A stretch of DNA of 64,000 nucleotides from Gnetum montanum (GCA_015680685.1 MNCI01029439.1:1-64000), one strand, 5' to 3'; numbered from the stretch's first letter, positions 11,321 to 24,608 are shown. Made by a program: numbers and translations. The notes: generated by a model from the sequence alone, not told the origin.

Positions 11321-13226
11321 GATGAGACTTGATATGCCAAGTAGCTAAGTTGTTGGGACATGATGAAGCATAATTTTATCAAATGGAATAGTCAGCTAAG
11401 ATATGACATATGCTATATCGTAGATACTATGTCACATCTACATTGTAGCATCCCTATTGGTGCATCTCAATTGGCTGCTACATCGTAGATGCTATATCAC
11501 ATCTGCTATAAATTAGCTATGTCAATGCATCCTCATCAATGTAGCCCAATGTATTAATGCATCCTTGTTGACACAATGCCTATATTTGCTTATAAATATG
11601 TGAGCACCCATAATGTATTTGGCACTATTTGGTTAATAGTGTAGCTAAAATCTTGTAGTTTATTTCTATAATTTTAACAAACAATTAGTGAGTGCCCACA
11701 ATGTAAGCTTGAGCCAATTATATGACATTTTATTTGAGTAACATTATACATGGACACATTCCATGAATAGCAATAAGATCAAGATTGATTCATATTCATT
11801 ATAACACTTTGAGTTTAGAATAGATTTACTTTTAATACAATTTACTTTTGATGTACTTGGTTAATATTTGACATGTTATTTTAATTGGCTAAATGAGCAC
11901 AACCAGTTTCAAGAGAAAACATGTTTTCGCTTGGTAATCCCAGTAGTGTTATTGCTTGGTTTTTCTAGTAGCATAACACAATAATTCTAGCAATGGGTAC
12001 ATGAGTGATGAAATGTCATGGTTGGCCACATTGATAGGATGTCATTGACGTGATCTTGTTGACAAGATCTCATTGACATGATCCCATCGACATAGGGTTT
12101 GACCTGTTGATGTGTACCCATCGACGAGACTACCTGTTTCACCTATAAATACATGCTCACCAATTGCATTTATGGCATAAGTCTCATACTTATAGCGAAG
12201 CTCTAGCAATTTTTCCTCTTGTCAGTAGAAGTCAGCGAGTGTATAGATCTTTCTTCAAGCACTATTATACCTAAGCACTGTAATGTGTGCGGCAATAAAG
12301 ATGAGCTTTCTGATAAACCTTATAGCACTTTGAAATAGATTAATTATTTCCTTTATGCATTTACTATCTTAAGAAATTTTATTTAATGCTTTAAGTAATT
12401 AAGTAATTAATAAAGCTAAGTTAAGCTAGATTAAGCTAGATTAAATAGCGATTAATTAAGCACATAAGTATGACCACTTCGAGCATATAGTTGGCGCTTA
12501 GTAATCCTAGTAATGCTTAACTTTTGGTAACCTAGAAGCGTCAAATGTGTTCAGGATGTGTACAGTAAGTGAGGATAGATGCTTATGTTAAGATTAGTTA
12601 AATGTTAGATAGTTAGATTAAATTAGCAATTAAATTACTTTATTCATCATTCTTTATTCTTAGGTGACTTAGAACATAAAACACAAAAAATGATAAAAAT
12701 CATACACCTGAGTTGCACTTAACCATACCTTTGCATTTGACAAGTGTAATTGGGAAGACAATGATTGCAATAGTTAGTTTCACTTCTTAGAGACCAGTGT
12801 ACTTAGAAGGCTATAAGTCTACAAAATTTAACCAAATTGCACATGAATGCTTAATGATTCATATGGTTGGGCGTAGGATCTTCTTGTTGCTCATCAATGA
12901 GTTTAGAACATGTATTGCAAGCAGGGAACATACACTCATCACCCTTAGTTTAGGATTTAATTATATTGTTAATTAGATTAAATAATTAATTTCTATATTA
13001 TTATTTAGTTAGTTTAAGACCCACACAACATCATAATCATATGCCTTACTTTAGACTAAATCATACATGACAAAGTTACTACTAGTCCAAGTGAGAAGAC
13101 AACGACCTCCGATCAATGGTTAACAATCTAGATACCATACTAGTTCTATCCATAAAAGTCAATTGGATCATGTGTACACACTTGTGATTCATATGGTTAG
13201 GCATAAGGGATACCTGCCACTCATCA
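11321..13226 (+). repeat. 5' LTR (interrupted by a solo LTR)
   Basis: Matches 18313-19347 along its whole length once 12006-12896 and one copy of the 5-bp duplication are removed, leaving about 1010 bp. A TATA box (gcttataaatatgtg near 11600) precedes the presumed transcription start. Confidence 0.9.
12006..12896 (+). repeat. Nested solo LTR of a related Athila-like subfamily
   Basis: An 891-bp LTR starting TGATGAAATG and ending TCATCA, flanked by the perfect duplication ATGAG (12001-12005 and 12897-12901). It resembles the LTR at 49369-50265 more than its host LTR, and has a TATA box near 12140 (cacctataaatacat). No internal sequence remains, so unequal recombination between two LTRs removed the body. 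Confidence 0.93.
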
Positions 13227-13227
13227 T

Positions 13228-13245
13228 TGACATTGTTGCTAAGGA
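13228..13245 (+). other. Primer-binding site (tRNA-Asp type), decayed
   Basis: TGACATTGTTGCTAAGGA follows the LTR after one base. It differs from the tRNA-Asp complement at seven sites, all transitions. Confidence 0.7.
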
Positions 13246-13360
13246 TGGTGCTAGTTATTTAGATTAGTTATATTGTAAACGATTGCTATAAAAGCATTAA
13301 CAATGTATCTTTTTGAAAATATTAATATTTTAAGACACATACACATAATTAATTAAAAAC

Positions 13361-15360
13361 ATGTTTCATTCACATAGGACCTATAGTCCATCAAATGATG
13401 AAAATATTGATAGTAGTAATGATAGCATCTATATTGAAGAGAATTTGAGTGAAATAGTACAAGCATGGATCTCATCTGCTCATTCCGACCCTTACTATAT
13501 TCAAGGACTACATTCAAATATAACAAACAATCCTAAAGGGGATAGAACAAATCGTAGAACAAGGAGGACCTCAACGCCTAGGACCTCCTCTAGACCTAGA
13601 AGAGATAAATCAAGGGATCATAAGGAGAGATATAGGAGTCATGGTAATTCTCCTAGTTCACCATCTTCCTTTGCATCTGCAATGTCTAGTTCTGACAAAG
13701 ATGAACGTAAGTATGGAGATAGAGATATACTAAGGGGTCAAGGTGAAGATAGAAATATGGATCAAAGATAAGATGCAATGCATCAAAGGGAGCATAGATG
13801 AGATTATTATAATCAGATAAATAGAAATAGAAATTATCACCATGACATGTCTATGATGATGAGCCCTTGTTGGCTATTAGAAGTATGATACAAATTAGGG
13901 AGGTAGTTAGAATACCCCACATGCATCAAAGGAAAAGTTGCATCAAATGGCTTGATATGTATAATGTTTCTAAATTTGAGTGAGGCTATACTTCTGATCC
14001 ACAATATCATTTACAAGCCTTCCATGATGCTTGCGCCTTACAAGACATTGAAAATAAGTGGCAAAAGCTTAAGCTATTTCCTAGGACACTAATAGAAGAA
14101 GCTGAAAGTTGGCACAAATCATTAGAACTAGATTCAATCCACCAGTGGTCCACAATGCTTGAACTTTTCAACAAAAAATACTAAACTTATTCAAGGGTAT
14201 CCAATCTAAGAAAATAAATCCAAGGATGGAAGTAATAGAATTATAAATCCCTTGATGTAGCCTTGGGTAGATATTATTCTCTATTGCATAGATGTCTATG
14301 CCATGTATTTTCTCAAAAAGAGTAACTTTGTCACATCATAGATGGGCTTTGTAACAAAATAGGAAAGACTCTTGGGATATATGCCTAAGGATGATTATCA
14401 AAATTGAGAACCCATAAGATACAAATGGTAGTTGAATAGGTGGTAAAAGAAGAAGGAGAGTTATGTAAAAGGGAGAGTGTAGAGGAATATAATTGGGATC
14501 CAACTCTTCACAAGAAAGAGATCCATATTTATGATTAGGAAAAAGAGGTAGCTCTTGATGAATCAATCTCATACAAAATCTTGTGAATACAAAAGTCTAT
14601 TACTAAGATTGAAGCAAGGGTAGATAAGATGTGGGAGTTGATGAATGAAAAAGTTATAACCAACTTGAAAATCATAGAGGATAAGGTAAAGCAAATAGGA
14701 TCAAATGATCAAAACAAGAAGAGGAAAAAGAATAAGGAAATAGGTAAGGACACTTATCAGTAAAAAGGGAAAATAGCTATGGTAGAAGAGGTTGAAAACT
14801 CAAATATGGAGGAGGATGATGGATGTGACATCTATTAATGTGAACATCCAAAGGGTTATTGTCTAGTTATGTTACATCTACAAGAGTCTAGGGATTTTCA
14901 TTTGTATCCTAAGTTCATAGAAAAGCAAATGCCTAGGAGATTGCCTTACCCACAAGGTAGTTATAAATAGTTCTACAACCAATGGTACTATCCCAGTGGG
15001 ACTTCTTATCAACTACAAGACTACTATCAACCATAGTGGCAAAACCCATAGTCATGGGGGATCTCATTAATAAACTAGAAATACCCCTATTACTAGCCAA
15101 ACCCTTATAGATACTATGTTCAATAACTTGTTCTCCCAATGGTTCTACTTCCCCTACCTCAAATCACTACTACTACTGTCTTGAATACCATCAATCCACA
15201 ACATCTCCTATGGAATTACCACTCATGCCTCTTATCATTTGTCACATCCTAAATACTCTCATATTTCACTCCAACATATGTCACCATCAATAATGTAGGA
15301 AGGATTGGCACCACAGTATTAACAAAAGAATGCCACTTATGCTATGAACATATAAGTGAA
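13361..15360 (+). pseudogene. Athila-like gag
   Basis: The ATG at 13361 opens a 136-codon frame with an Arg/Ser/Asp-rich N-terminal region (RRTRRTSTPRTSSRPRR near codon 67). After frame changes come IREVVRIP, IKWLDMYN, YHLQAFHDACALQDIENKWQ and LKLFPRTLIEEAESW, the retrotransposon gag core near 13960-14120. A Lys-rich stretch follows, and then a Tyr/Gln/Pro-rich tail with QSWG near 15050. Stops replace Gln and Trp codons. The closest copies in the window are at 35970-37850 and 1-1646. Confidence 0.8.
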
Positions 15361-15539
15361 TGATAATGTTAGTAGATCTTAGCAAAAGTCTCAAAAATTT
15401 ACTTTCTCTAGGAAAGTTTCCACACATGTCAGCCAAACTAGTAGTCCTACTAGCTCATTAGAACTAGCATAGGGACAATCTAGTGCAACCCCCTTCCTCA
15501 TAAAGACAATGTTTTCTAATCCTATGCAAAAGCCAACAA

Positions 15540-16160
15540 CCATTATCACTCCAACATGAAACATAAAAGATGAACCTATCATTGTGGAGAGATGGAAAAT
15601 TCCATGCATTACTAATAATAATAAAGGATGTGGTTGTGGGTAAAAAGTTCAAAGTATTAACATGATCTCTATACCAACTTGCAAGAAACTTGAGGAATAA
15701 GTATGTGTGCAAAACTATTTTTACGCAGTAGCCACTAAACCCAAAAGGCATTTGGTGGCTCGTGGATCAAAATACCAAACTACTTAAAAGATGCATGGAA
15801 ACATCCCATCCACTTATTAGTTCTAGTCCTAAGAAAATGAATCAAACATAGAACTTAGAAACAAACATTTTACACTCTAACTATACACCAAAAGAGGATG
15901 TTAAAAAAGGAGATCCAAGAATTAAAATAGAAAATCAAAAAGAAAACATATGTGGAATCTCTAAAAATAGAAAACCTTCTAGTCTAGCTAAAGATATGTA
16001 TCCAAATGATTGAAACGTAATTATCATCAATATTAAATATGGAACTAAGTAAAAACTCAAATCACTATAGATGATAAATGGAAAACATGTGATGTATAAT
16101 GAAGGAAATGTGTGGTCCATTTTTTGAATGCTCACCCATGAGCTTAGTCATGAGGGAGAT
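15540..16160 (+). pseudogene. Remnant joining protease end to post-integrase sequence
   Basis: A short WKIPCITNNNKGCG-like peptide resembles KKVPCIAYNDTGC at the end of the protease region near 38300. By 16100 the sequence already matches the block that follows integrase in complete copies. About 3 kb of pol are therefore deleted between them. No open frame is left. Confidence 0.55.
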
Positions 16161-16162
16161 GC
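16144..16162 (+). other. Internal polypurine-like motif
   Basis: ttagtcatgagggagatgc, one of five copies of a purine-rich motif found about 2 kb before the 3' LTR and nearly identical to the true purine tract. Confidence 0.6.
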
Positions 16163-18302
16163 CCCATCTTGAATCAAGAACTAATAAGTTCATTTTCACT
16201 TTTTTTTCTTACAATTTTTTATCATTTTCCAGGTTCTTAAAATATTTTCCAATTCCTACTATATTTTTCTTTTCTTTATAATTTTCTCTTTTCTTGAGTT
16301 ATTTCCTTTATTTTTTGTGGATGTTTACTATGTTTTTGTTAATAATGTTATCATTCATGATGCATAAGTTAACATTATGTGTTAGGTCTTTGTTATAGGC
16401 TATCAAGTTAATTGGGTAAATAATTATGTAATTTAGTGAGACCACATTATCCATCCATCCAAGTCTCTTTAAAGAAGAGGTCTTTATGATGAAAGTAATA
16501 AGGTTCTTCTTACATGAAACTAAAATTAACTTATTATCATCGTACCTTGAAGAAAGAGGGAAAGGCCAAATGGGAATGGAAAGGCATGTGATCTCAAGAG
16601 GACTTGTTGGGTTCCCTTATTGACTTCCTACTTGAGACCCATGAGTTCTCATGGAATGTATCATCACTTCTACTATCAACCATAAAGGAAGCATGTCTTT
16701 GCATGGTATGGTTCCAATGAAAAATAAATAAATAAGAAGAAAAAAAAACAAAATCTAACACATAAAAAAACCAAAAAAAGAAACAACAAGAATTCAAAGC
16801 ACACCCCTTAGACATAATAATGGGCTACAAGCACTAGTTATGGGGCTAGAAAGAGATGTTACCTATGCTTGAAGGAACCCCTCTAAATAAGGCCCTTTCT
16901 TCCTTCCTTCATTCCTTTTCTTCTCTTTTGGAGTAATGCTCATTCTGTGTGGTTGTTATGAGCTCATGATGGTAGGCAAGAATTGGTACATAAAGGTGAG
17001 ACAATTGTTAATGGTGTGGACTTGATTTGAAACTTTGATGAATAGGTATGATGGTCATCTTAATCACAATTGAGATAAGAACTTATTAAAGACATGGTTA
17101 GGTAGCTCATGTCCCAATTTCTACAATCCCTTCTCATTCCATTATTAACCTCACTAATGTATGCAATTATGAGCCTAATGGTTTTATATAGTCTAGCGCA
17201 AGATCCTAACCAAGGTGGTTGTGTGTTGTTTGGAACAAAGGCATAATCTGCATTTAACTTCTAAGGTGCCCATGGACATCTATGGAAGTGGTTATGCAAG
17301 GGCATTATGGTAGAAGCCTACTTTGGGGAGGATCCACTTGCATGAATTTTGTTGATTATGGCCCTGAATTGAAGCATCACATCTTTGAGGACATCATGGA
17401 AAACTTCTCAAACTTTATGCATGACTTTTAGACTACTTCTCATCAATTTTCATTAAGTTTTACTACTTTTATATTGAAATATCCTTCAAATTCAATATTT
17501 CTTGGTCATCTTATGAATTGGACCTTTGATTTTAGTTGTTTAAAAACTTATGAGCTTTTGGAGTTAAGCTCATTCATCATGGGGACTAACGATGTAATTT
17601 TTGAAATTTTTTTTAACACCCCATTTTCAAAAATTATGGTAACTAATAGTAACAATAATTAAAATGAATTGAACAACTTGATGATTTTAGTTACCTTAGA
17701 GCCTTGGAAAACATTATTATGACACCACCTTAAGCTTAAGTGCTAATTTGTTTTTGAATTTTGAGCTAACTAAGGATTCAGGAAGAGTTAATCATTAAGA
17801 CAAAATTATCAAAACTAATATTGATCCTTTAGTGATTTCAAATGAATCCAAAAAAAATACCTAAGGTTAAAGGTCTTTTACAAGGTAAGGAAAAGAGGCC
17901 AAGAGGAGGACAAAGGAGGATATCCCCATGGATAAATGGGAGCACAAACATTACATGAATGTTGGACCCATGGGACCATCAAGAGAAGTTTCAGCCCATC
18001 CTTCAAAAATGTTCTACATAAAAAGAGAAGCACAAACATAACAATCAAGGTTGAAAAGTTTTTCACCACTAGTGATAATAAGAAAATTCATCTTTGGTGG
18101 ATTTTTTAAGACCTCTATAATTTTATAAAATTTAATTTATGTCCAATATTTTTTACATTTTGTAATATATCCACTTAAATAAATTTTGTAATGCGGCACT
18201 TCAATTTTGTAATGGTAGCCAATCTGGTCTCAGTTACCCCATAATTTTTATAATGGAACTTCATCCATTTATATATAACTCAATGATGAGTTTTTAGTCA
18301 AT
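16163..18302 (+). other. 3' untranslated region of the Athila-like element
   Basis: No coding sequence recognised. Blocks such as 'gaattcaaagcacacccctta' (near 16793) and 'cctctaactaaggccct'-like text recur in the 3' regions near 21230, 42180, 51880 and, reversed, 26700. The region is therefore a conserved family UTR and not host DNA. Confidence 0.75.
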
Positions 18303-18312
18303 CATGGGGGTA
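18296..18312 (+). other. Polypurine tract
   Basis: agtcaatcatgggggta ends exactly at the 3' LTR start TGATGA and agrees with the tracts at 22624, 25424 (minus) and 43528. Confidence 0.8.
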
Positions 18313-19347
18313 TGATGAGACCTAATATGTTAGGTAGTTGTGTCATTGATACATGATGAAGCATCATTTTGCCAAGTGTATCAGTCAATTGAGATATCAC
18401 ATATGCTAGATCATAAATGCTACATCACATCTACATTGTAGCATCCTTGTTGATGCATCTTAATTGGTTGCTACATCGTAAATGCTATATCACATTTGCC
18501 ATATTGTAGATGTTATATCGCATTTGCTATAACTTAGTTATGTCGATGTACCCTTGTCAACACAAGCTAATGCATTAACACATCCTTGTTTATGCAATGC
18601 CTATATTTGCCTATAAATATGTGAGCACCTATAATGTGTTTCATATCATTTGTTCAATCGTGTAGCTGAGATCTTGTAGTTTATTTCTATAATATTAGCA
18701 AATAGTCAGTGAGTGCCTGTAGCATGGGTTTGAGTCAATTGTATGATGTCTTATTTGAGTGGCATTGTACCCAAACCGATCCCATGAATGGAAATAAGAT
18801 TGAGATTGATTCATATTCATTGTAGCACTCTGACCTATAATAGATTTACTTTTGATGTACTTAGTTAATATTTGCATTTCCATTCTTGTTAATCAATTGA
18901 TGGAATGAGCACGATTGGTTTTGAGCGTAAACACATATTCACTTGGTAATCCTTGCAGTGTTATTGGTCTGTTCACCTAGTAACATAACACTTGGTAATT
19001 CCAACAATGGTTATGTGAGTTCTAAACATGTATGGGAAGTGGAGAATGGACACTCATTACCCTTAGAATATTTTAGGATTTAATTCTATTATTATTTAAA
19101 TTAAATAATTAATTTCTATATAATTATTTAGTTAGTTTAAGGCTTGCATAACATCATAATCATATGCCTCACTTTTGACTAAACCCCATGATTAAGCTAC
19201 CACTAGTCCAAATGAGAAGACAAAAACTTGCGATCAATGCTTAACAATTTAGATACCACACTAGTTACATCCATGGAATTTGACTAGATTACACATACAT
19301 GCATGTGATTTGTATGGTTGGGCATAGGGGATACCCACCACTCATCA
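18313..19347 (+). repeat. 3' LTR
   Basis: 1035 bp, TGATGAGACC to CTCATCA, followed by GTTGG. TATA box near 18610 (gcctataaatatgtg). Confidence 0.92.
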
Positions 19348-19352
19348 GTTGG

Positions 19353-20274
19353 GAAGCTCGAATGATACTTAAATAGCAAACTAATCTTGAAGTAGTTCAA
19401 GCATACAAAATTTTGATTCACAATAAGAAGAAAAAGTTTATTTGTAACAAAAAAGTAAGATTATTGCATTTGATTAAATGAGAACCATGAATTTTTTGAA
19501 ATTTTTTCTATTACAAGAAGAAAGTCAAATCTTATTTTCCATTCAATGAGCTTCAAGTTTTTTTATAAAAACTTGTACACAAAGAAAACATAAGTAGAGC
19601 CAATGCATAGTTCTACTTTTTATCTACATTTATCAGTAGAGGAGACTTTGATAGGAATAAATAGACTAGCATTAAATAAAGCTATTGATGCCCAAGGTTT
19701 GTATTCACAGATGCTAAAGTGGGAAGGTCCGATAGTATGAGAAGTAGTTTGGAAGCAGCTTAATCATGCATTAGAATCTGGGCTTGAAAGAGAATGGTGC
19801 ATAAATAGAGAAGTTGTTTTATCCAAAGAAGGAAGTAAGTCTAATTTTTATGGTTATAGAATGATTGCCATCAATAGCATCTTTGGGAAACTATTGGGTA
19901 CTATTATTGAAGAAAAGCTTGGAAAATGAATAGAAGAAAGAAAGATATGTGTCATCTCACAAGTAGGTGTTAGGCAACATCACTCTATTATGGATCATCT
20001 TCTTAATTTTAAGCATCTCATTGATCAAGCTAAAGGTCAAGGTAACCAAGCATTTACTTACTTCATTGACTTTTCCAAGGCTTATGATTCAATCATGTGA
20101 AGTAAACTATGGTAGAGATTACATAGTCTTGGAATTCCATTAGATTTATTATTAGCAATTCAAATCCTTTATAAGAAAGTGTATATGTAGCTACATGATA
20201 GTTTTTCAAATGATAATGCTATAATACATTGCACTATTTGTGTTAAGCAGGGATGTCCTCTTTTCCCAACTATT
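19353..20274 (+). pseudogene. LINE (RTE-like) reverse transcriptase, part 2
   Basis: Continues the frame broken at 11320. Peptides in order: EARMILK, LEVVQAYK, FYGYRMIAINSIFGKL (for the N-terminal RT motif), QVGVRQHHSIMDHLL, FIDFSKAYDSI (motif A with the catalytic Asp) and CVKQGCPLFPT (motif B). Stops fall at Trp and Arg codons. RT motif C is missing because at 20275 the sequence switches abruptly to the integrase tail of an Athila-like element. It is a sister of the minus-strand LINE at 4345-5041, but covers the other end of the RT. Confidence 0.88.
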
Positions 20275-20530
20275 AGGAAAGTCAAAATTCACCTAGGAGA
20301 TAAGGTCCTCTACTAAAACCCCACACATGTACCACAATGAACCAAGATCCAAACATTGTGGGAAGGTCCATATATTATTTCTAAAACCTTTCCTTCTAGG
20401 GCCATGTTGATCTACAAACCTGAGAGCCCAGACAAGAAACAAGCAGTTAACATGAAGCAAATTAAACCTTTCCATAAGTATAAGGAGGCCAGGGGTTGCA
20501 ACACCTCCTCGGATGAACAACCATGCTCCA
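20275..20530 (+). pseudogene. Integrase C-terminal tail
   Basis: KVKIHLGDKVLY-stop-NPTHVPQ matches KVKFQLGDKVLY near 41255 and KVKFQPQDKVLY near 50890. Downstream come LWEGPYII, MLIYKPESPDKKQ and IKPFHKY, the small barrel that ends Athila-type integrases. Confidence 0.8.
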
Positions 20531-20554
20531 TTTTTCAAATCTCCTCATTCCAAT

Positions 20555-20573
20555 TTAGTCATGGGGGAGATGG
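20555..20573 (+). other. Internal polypurine-like motif
   Basis: ttagtcatgggggagatgg, about 2.07 kb upstream of the 3' purine tract of the same element. Confidence 0.65.
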
Positions 20574-20586
20574 ACATCCATGTTAA

Positions 20587-22623
20587 TCATATACTTAGCT
20601 CCTTAGTTTTTTTTTTGTTTTACACTTTATTGTTTTTACATCCTTTTTGCTTTTCTACTTTATATTGTTTTACACCATTTTTAATATGTTTTATTTTTCT
20701 TGACTATTTTAAAATTTCTTATATATTCTTCTTTATTTTGGGCTGATTTTCTTATTGTGTTCTAATTATAACATGCCTTATTGCCAATAGGGTACAGTGT
20801 GGTTTGCTTGATGTGGGCATGTACTATCTAGTTATTTGATTGTTAGTGTCTAAATTCTAGCTTTGAATTTTGTAACTGATAACTAAGATATGGTTTCTTT
20901 TTCATGAAACAGGCAGTGAGTCCATGTCCTTCACCCATCCACAAACTCTATTTTTTTCCTTGTTTTGGAAAAATGAGGTCCCTTTTCATTAATAAAACCT
21001 TAACAAACTTGTGACCTTGGTAGTTTTCAATCTTGGAAAGGATTCAAGGGCTTGAATAGGGTGTGACTTCAAGGGGACTCAATACTATTTGTATGCTTAT
21101 ATTTACTTGGGTTCCTAAGTGTTTTTTCATGGATTCCTTACTATTCCATGTCGACCAACAACATGAAGTTGAGTAAGTCTTTGAATGGTATGGTTCCCAT
21201 CCTAAAATTCCAAAAACAAAATGATAGGAATTTAAAGCATACCCCTTAGAAAAAATAAATGGGCTACGAGCACTAGGTATTGGACTAGAAAGACATGTTA
21301 CCCATGCCTAAAGATCCCCTCTAACTAAGGCCCTTTCTTAATTCTTGCTTCTCTTTTTTTCTTAAATAAGGAATTGTGTTTGATCTATGGGAGCACTCTT
21401 GTGTCTCAAGGAGGTGGACTAGTCTAGAGTGGTAATGTGAAGTTGTTGAAAGTGGTTGGTTTTGGTTTGGACTAAGGATGGATTTTATCATGTCATTTAA
21501 CCACAAAATTCATGAGGGAATTCATAAGATCTTAATCGGGAACTCCATTCCACTTTCTCTCTCTCATCCATTTATGCTTTCCATGCCTCACCTCATTGCT
21601 AATGTTCATGTCCTTGTTCAATGTCTTGGTTTGATGTGTTGAAATTATTAAGTAGTTTCTTCCATGTTTTTGCACTTAACTTTCTATAACCATTAATCAC
21701 CGATGGGGTCTATCGACTCCTTGGTTTCAAGATATGCAAGGGCAACAAAGGGCATGTGGCTACTTTAGGGAGGACCAACTTGCATACCTTTTGATAGTGA
21801 TAGCTAAGTTCTTTATCCTTAAGAATTCTCACAATAAAATCCTTTTGTGTGCCCATTGATGAAATCCAATTGTGCACATCTTCACAATGTTTTTAGTGAA
21901 ATCTTCTTTTTTGTTATTGTGAATTCTTTCACCCTCTTCAAGCATTTCATCGTATTTGAGCTTTTCAGAATTTAATGATGAACTACTTATCCATTTCACC
22001 CCATTTTTCTATCTTCCTGTTATCAAAGGTACATTGTATGTTGTGGAGGCCAATTAGGTTTTTTGAAATTTTTCAAATTTTGCTAACTCCCACAAAGGTT
22101 TAACCAGAGGACTAACACTAACATCATCAATCCATGAAGTTAAACCCTTTTAATGAACTCCGATAGCCATAGAAATCAAATAGTATTAAAAGAATCTATC
22201 CACCACAATCACAACCTAGCTAAGTGTAACTATCGATGAGACAAGGTACATGAAAGTTATAGGTTACACATTGCACACTAATCTATGATTTTGTTGTGAT
22301 TGTAGAGGGAAGTATGGACCGGAAGTCTTCACCAAGGAATAAGCAGTAGCACCATGCAAGAAGGCCACTTCATGACCATTGAATCTTCTCCCTCATTCTT
22401 CATCTTCCAAAGGAGTTGGATGTCAGTTTTGGCCAAGATGTTCAATTCTATTGTCATGAACACCCAATTTTGTAAAAAGATTTTAAATCCGTATACTTGG
22501 GCACTTAGAATTTGTCTATTTTATCTAAGTCAGTTTGCATGTCAGTCAATAAGACCATACCTTCTTAATATTTTGTAAGGGACTTGTTCCTCCTTTTGTT
22601 CACTCAAGAATGAGTTTTCATTT
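20587..22623 (+). other. 3' untranslated region of truncated Athila-like element
   Basis: No gene seen. It shares the conserved UTR blocks described for 16163-18302 and ends with a 'cactcaagaatgagttttca' type segment that precedes the purine tract in all copies. Confidence 0.7.
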
Positions 22624-22636
22624 AGTCGTGGGGGTA
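22624..22636 (+). other. Polypurine tract
   Basis: agtcgtgggggta, immediately before the LTR start TGATGA. Confidence 0.8.
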
Positions 22637-23485
22637 TGATGAAGTGTATGTTTTTTGGCTCCAATATCAGATACCTGATATCAAGGACCACAAAGTGATG
22701 TTAGATATTTGATGATGCGAGATGTGTGTCAGTCTATAAATATAACACTTGGGTGCATTGTTTGAGAGTCTTTTTATCATAGTGTAGTAGAGCTCTTATA
22801 ATTTTACCTCCTGAAAGTTAGAATATTTTTCCAAGTGCCTGTAATAAGAGTCCTTAAGTGTATTGATCTTTATTCAAGAACTATTGTACTTGAGCACGAT
22901 AGTGTGTGCGATAATATAGATGAGCTTTCTGACAAGCCTTGTAGCACTTTGGCTAGATTAAATATTTTTTCATGCATTTAATGTTTTATGCAATTTCCTT
23001 TAATGATTTAAGTAATTAAGCTAGATTAAATAGAAATTAATTAAGCACATAAGTATGACCACTTGAAGCATGCGCATGATAGTTGGTAATCCCAATAATG
23101 CTTAACATTTGGTAATCTAGTAGCGTTATACATGTTCAGGATGTGTACAGAAAGTGAGAATGGATGCTTATGTCAAGATTAGTTAGACATTGGTTAGTTA
23201 GTTAAATTAAATTAGCAATTAAATTACTTCATTTCTTTCATCCTTTATTTTAAACACCCAAAACATAAAACATAAAAGTAATAAAAATCATATGCTTCAA
23301 TTACACTTAACCATACCTTTGCATATTACAAGTGTAATTGGGAAAATAATGAATAACTGTTAGGACAAGTTTACTTCCTAGAGGCTAGTGTACCAGAAGA
23401 CAAAGGATTCATGGAATTCAACTAGATCATGTGTGAACGCTTAGTGATTCGTATGTTTGAGGGTAGGGGTATTCGTCGCTCATCA
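22637..23485 (+). repeat. 3' LTR
   Basis: 849 bp from TGATGAAGTG to TCATCA. TATA box tctataaatata near 22735. It shares the second half with the LTRs at 12006 and 49369. No matching 5' LTR is present. Confidence 0.88.
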
Positions 23486-24608
23486 ACTAAGATAGCATGA
23501 ACAAAATTTTTGTAAAAAAAAAAAAACCAATAAAAGCAACTGTAGAGAAGAGGCAAACAAGTAGAAAAGAAGGATGGAAAAAACAAAGAGAAATAGAAAA
23601 GAAGATAGGCTTTTATACGAGGGTAGTGATAGCACCTTAGTACAGAACACTAAATATTCCTCATGTCATTCTTATGAAACATAACATATATTAATCAACA
23701 TAAATAGTTCTACATCCAAACTTCTAGAATTAGAAACTAAGAAACTACTTAATTCAAAAAATAACCTATCAAGAAAAAGCACAACAATATATATCCATGA
23801 AAACAACACTAACATAATACCCATATATTAATTCCTAAACATATAATGTGTGTGCCCTTTAAGAAGCTATTCTACAATTTTATCTATAAATAAAAAACAA
23901 ATTAACTCTACATACACTCTTATAAAAACAACAATGTATAACTCACACCCCCAATCAATTTACGAAATTTTACAATAACCTATTGAAACAAAAGGAGGGG
24001 TGGATGTTAAAAAACTATAATAATAATAATATAGGTACACTCCAAGACATATAATCTGATTTGAGCTTTCTAACCCAACATTACTTATTTGAATTGAACA
24101 CATGAATTGAAGTTTCATATTTAAAAAAACCCTATATCATATACCCATTTTTACAAGAACAATATAACACCAACACATACATCTCTAAACATACATTGTA
24201 TACAGACTCTAAATAATTATTCTACAAACCTCTCACACATTAACAAATTTTCGAAATTGAATACATTACCTATAAAAAACAAAAAAAAATTATCACTACA
24301 ATATATACCTATTATAATAATACCAAATAATACCCACATATAAAAGCCTAAGACAATGAGTTGTTACCCTAGCAATAAGACACTTGATTTAGAAACTCCA
24401 AATCATAGGTTAAATTTTAGTTAGAAATGTTGAATTATATAAAGTATTAATTGTACTATATATTCATGTATTAGCTAGGACTAATGCATGAATAAAATTG
24501 TTCACTTTGGGCAAGGATAATGGCCCTTGAGATCCAACTTTAGAGATTTTACATTTTCATACCCAGCTCTTGAAGCTTCTATGCATGTCAAAGGACTTTT
24601 TCTCTCAG
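23486..24608. other. A-rich DNA, no gene recognised
   Basis: Strongly A-rich sequence with oligo-A runs between two LTRs. I found no coding similarity and no duplicated unit. Confidence 0.5.

Larger units (their letters stand above)
11321..19347 (+). mobile_element. Athila-like Ty3/gypsy element lacking RT and integrase
   Basis: Bounded by LTRs starting TGATGAGAC and ending CTCATCA, with a perfect 5-bp target duplication GTTGG at 11316-11320 and 19348-19352. It has a degenerate tRNA-Asp primer site, a gag remnant, a short protease-end remnant and a long 3' untranslated region with a purine tract. RT, RNase H and integrase are absent, so it is non-autonomous. It sits in a LINE ORF and has itself been hit by a second element that left a solo LTR. 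Confidence 0.9.
20275..23485 (+). mobile_element. 5'-truncated Athila-like element
   Basis: Only the integrase tail, the internal purine motif, about 2 kb of 3' UTR, the purine tract and the 3' LTR remain. The 5' LTR, gag and most of pol are gone. The truncation joins a LINE motif B directly to integrase sequence, so it probably arose by deletion or illegitimate recombination and not by normal insertion. Confidence 0.85.
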
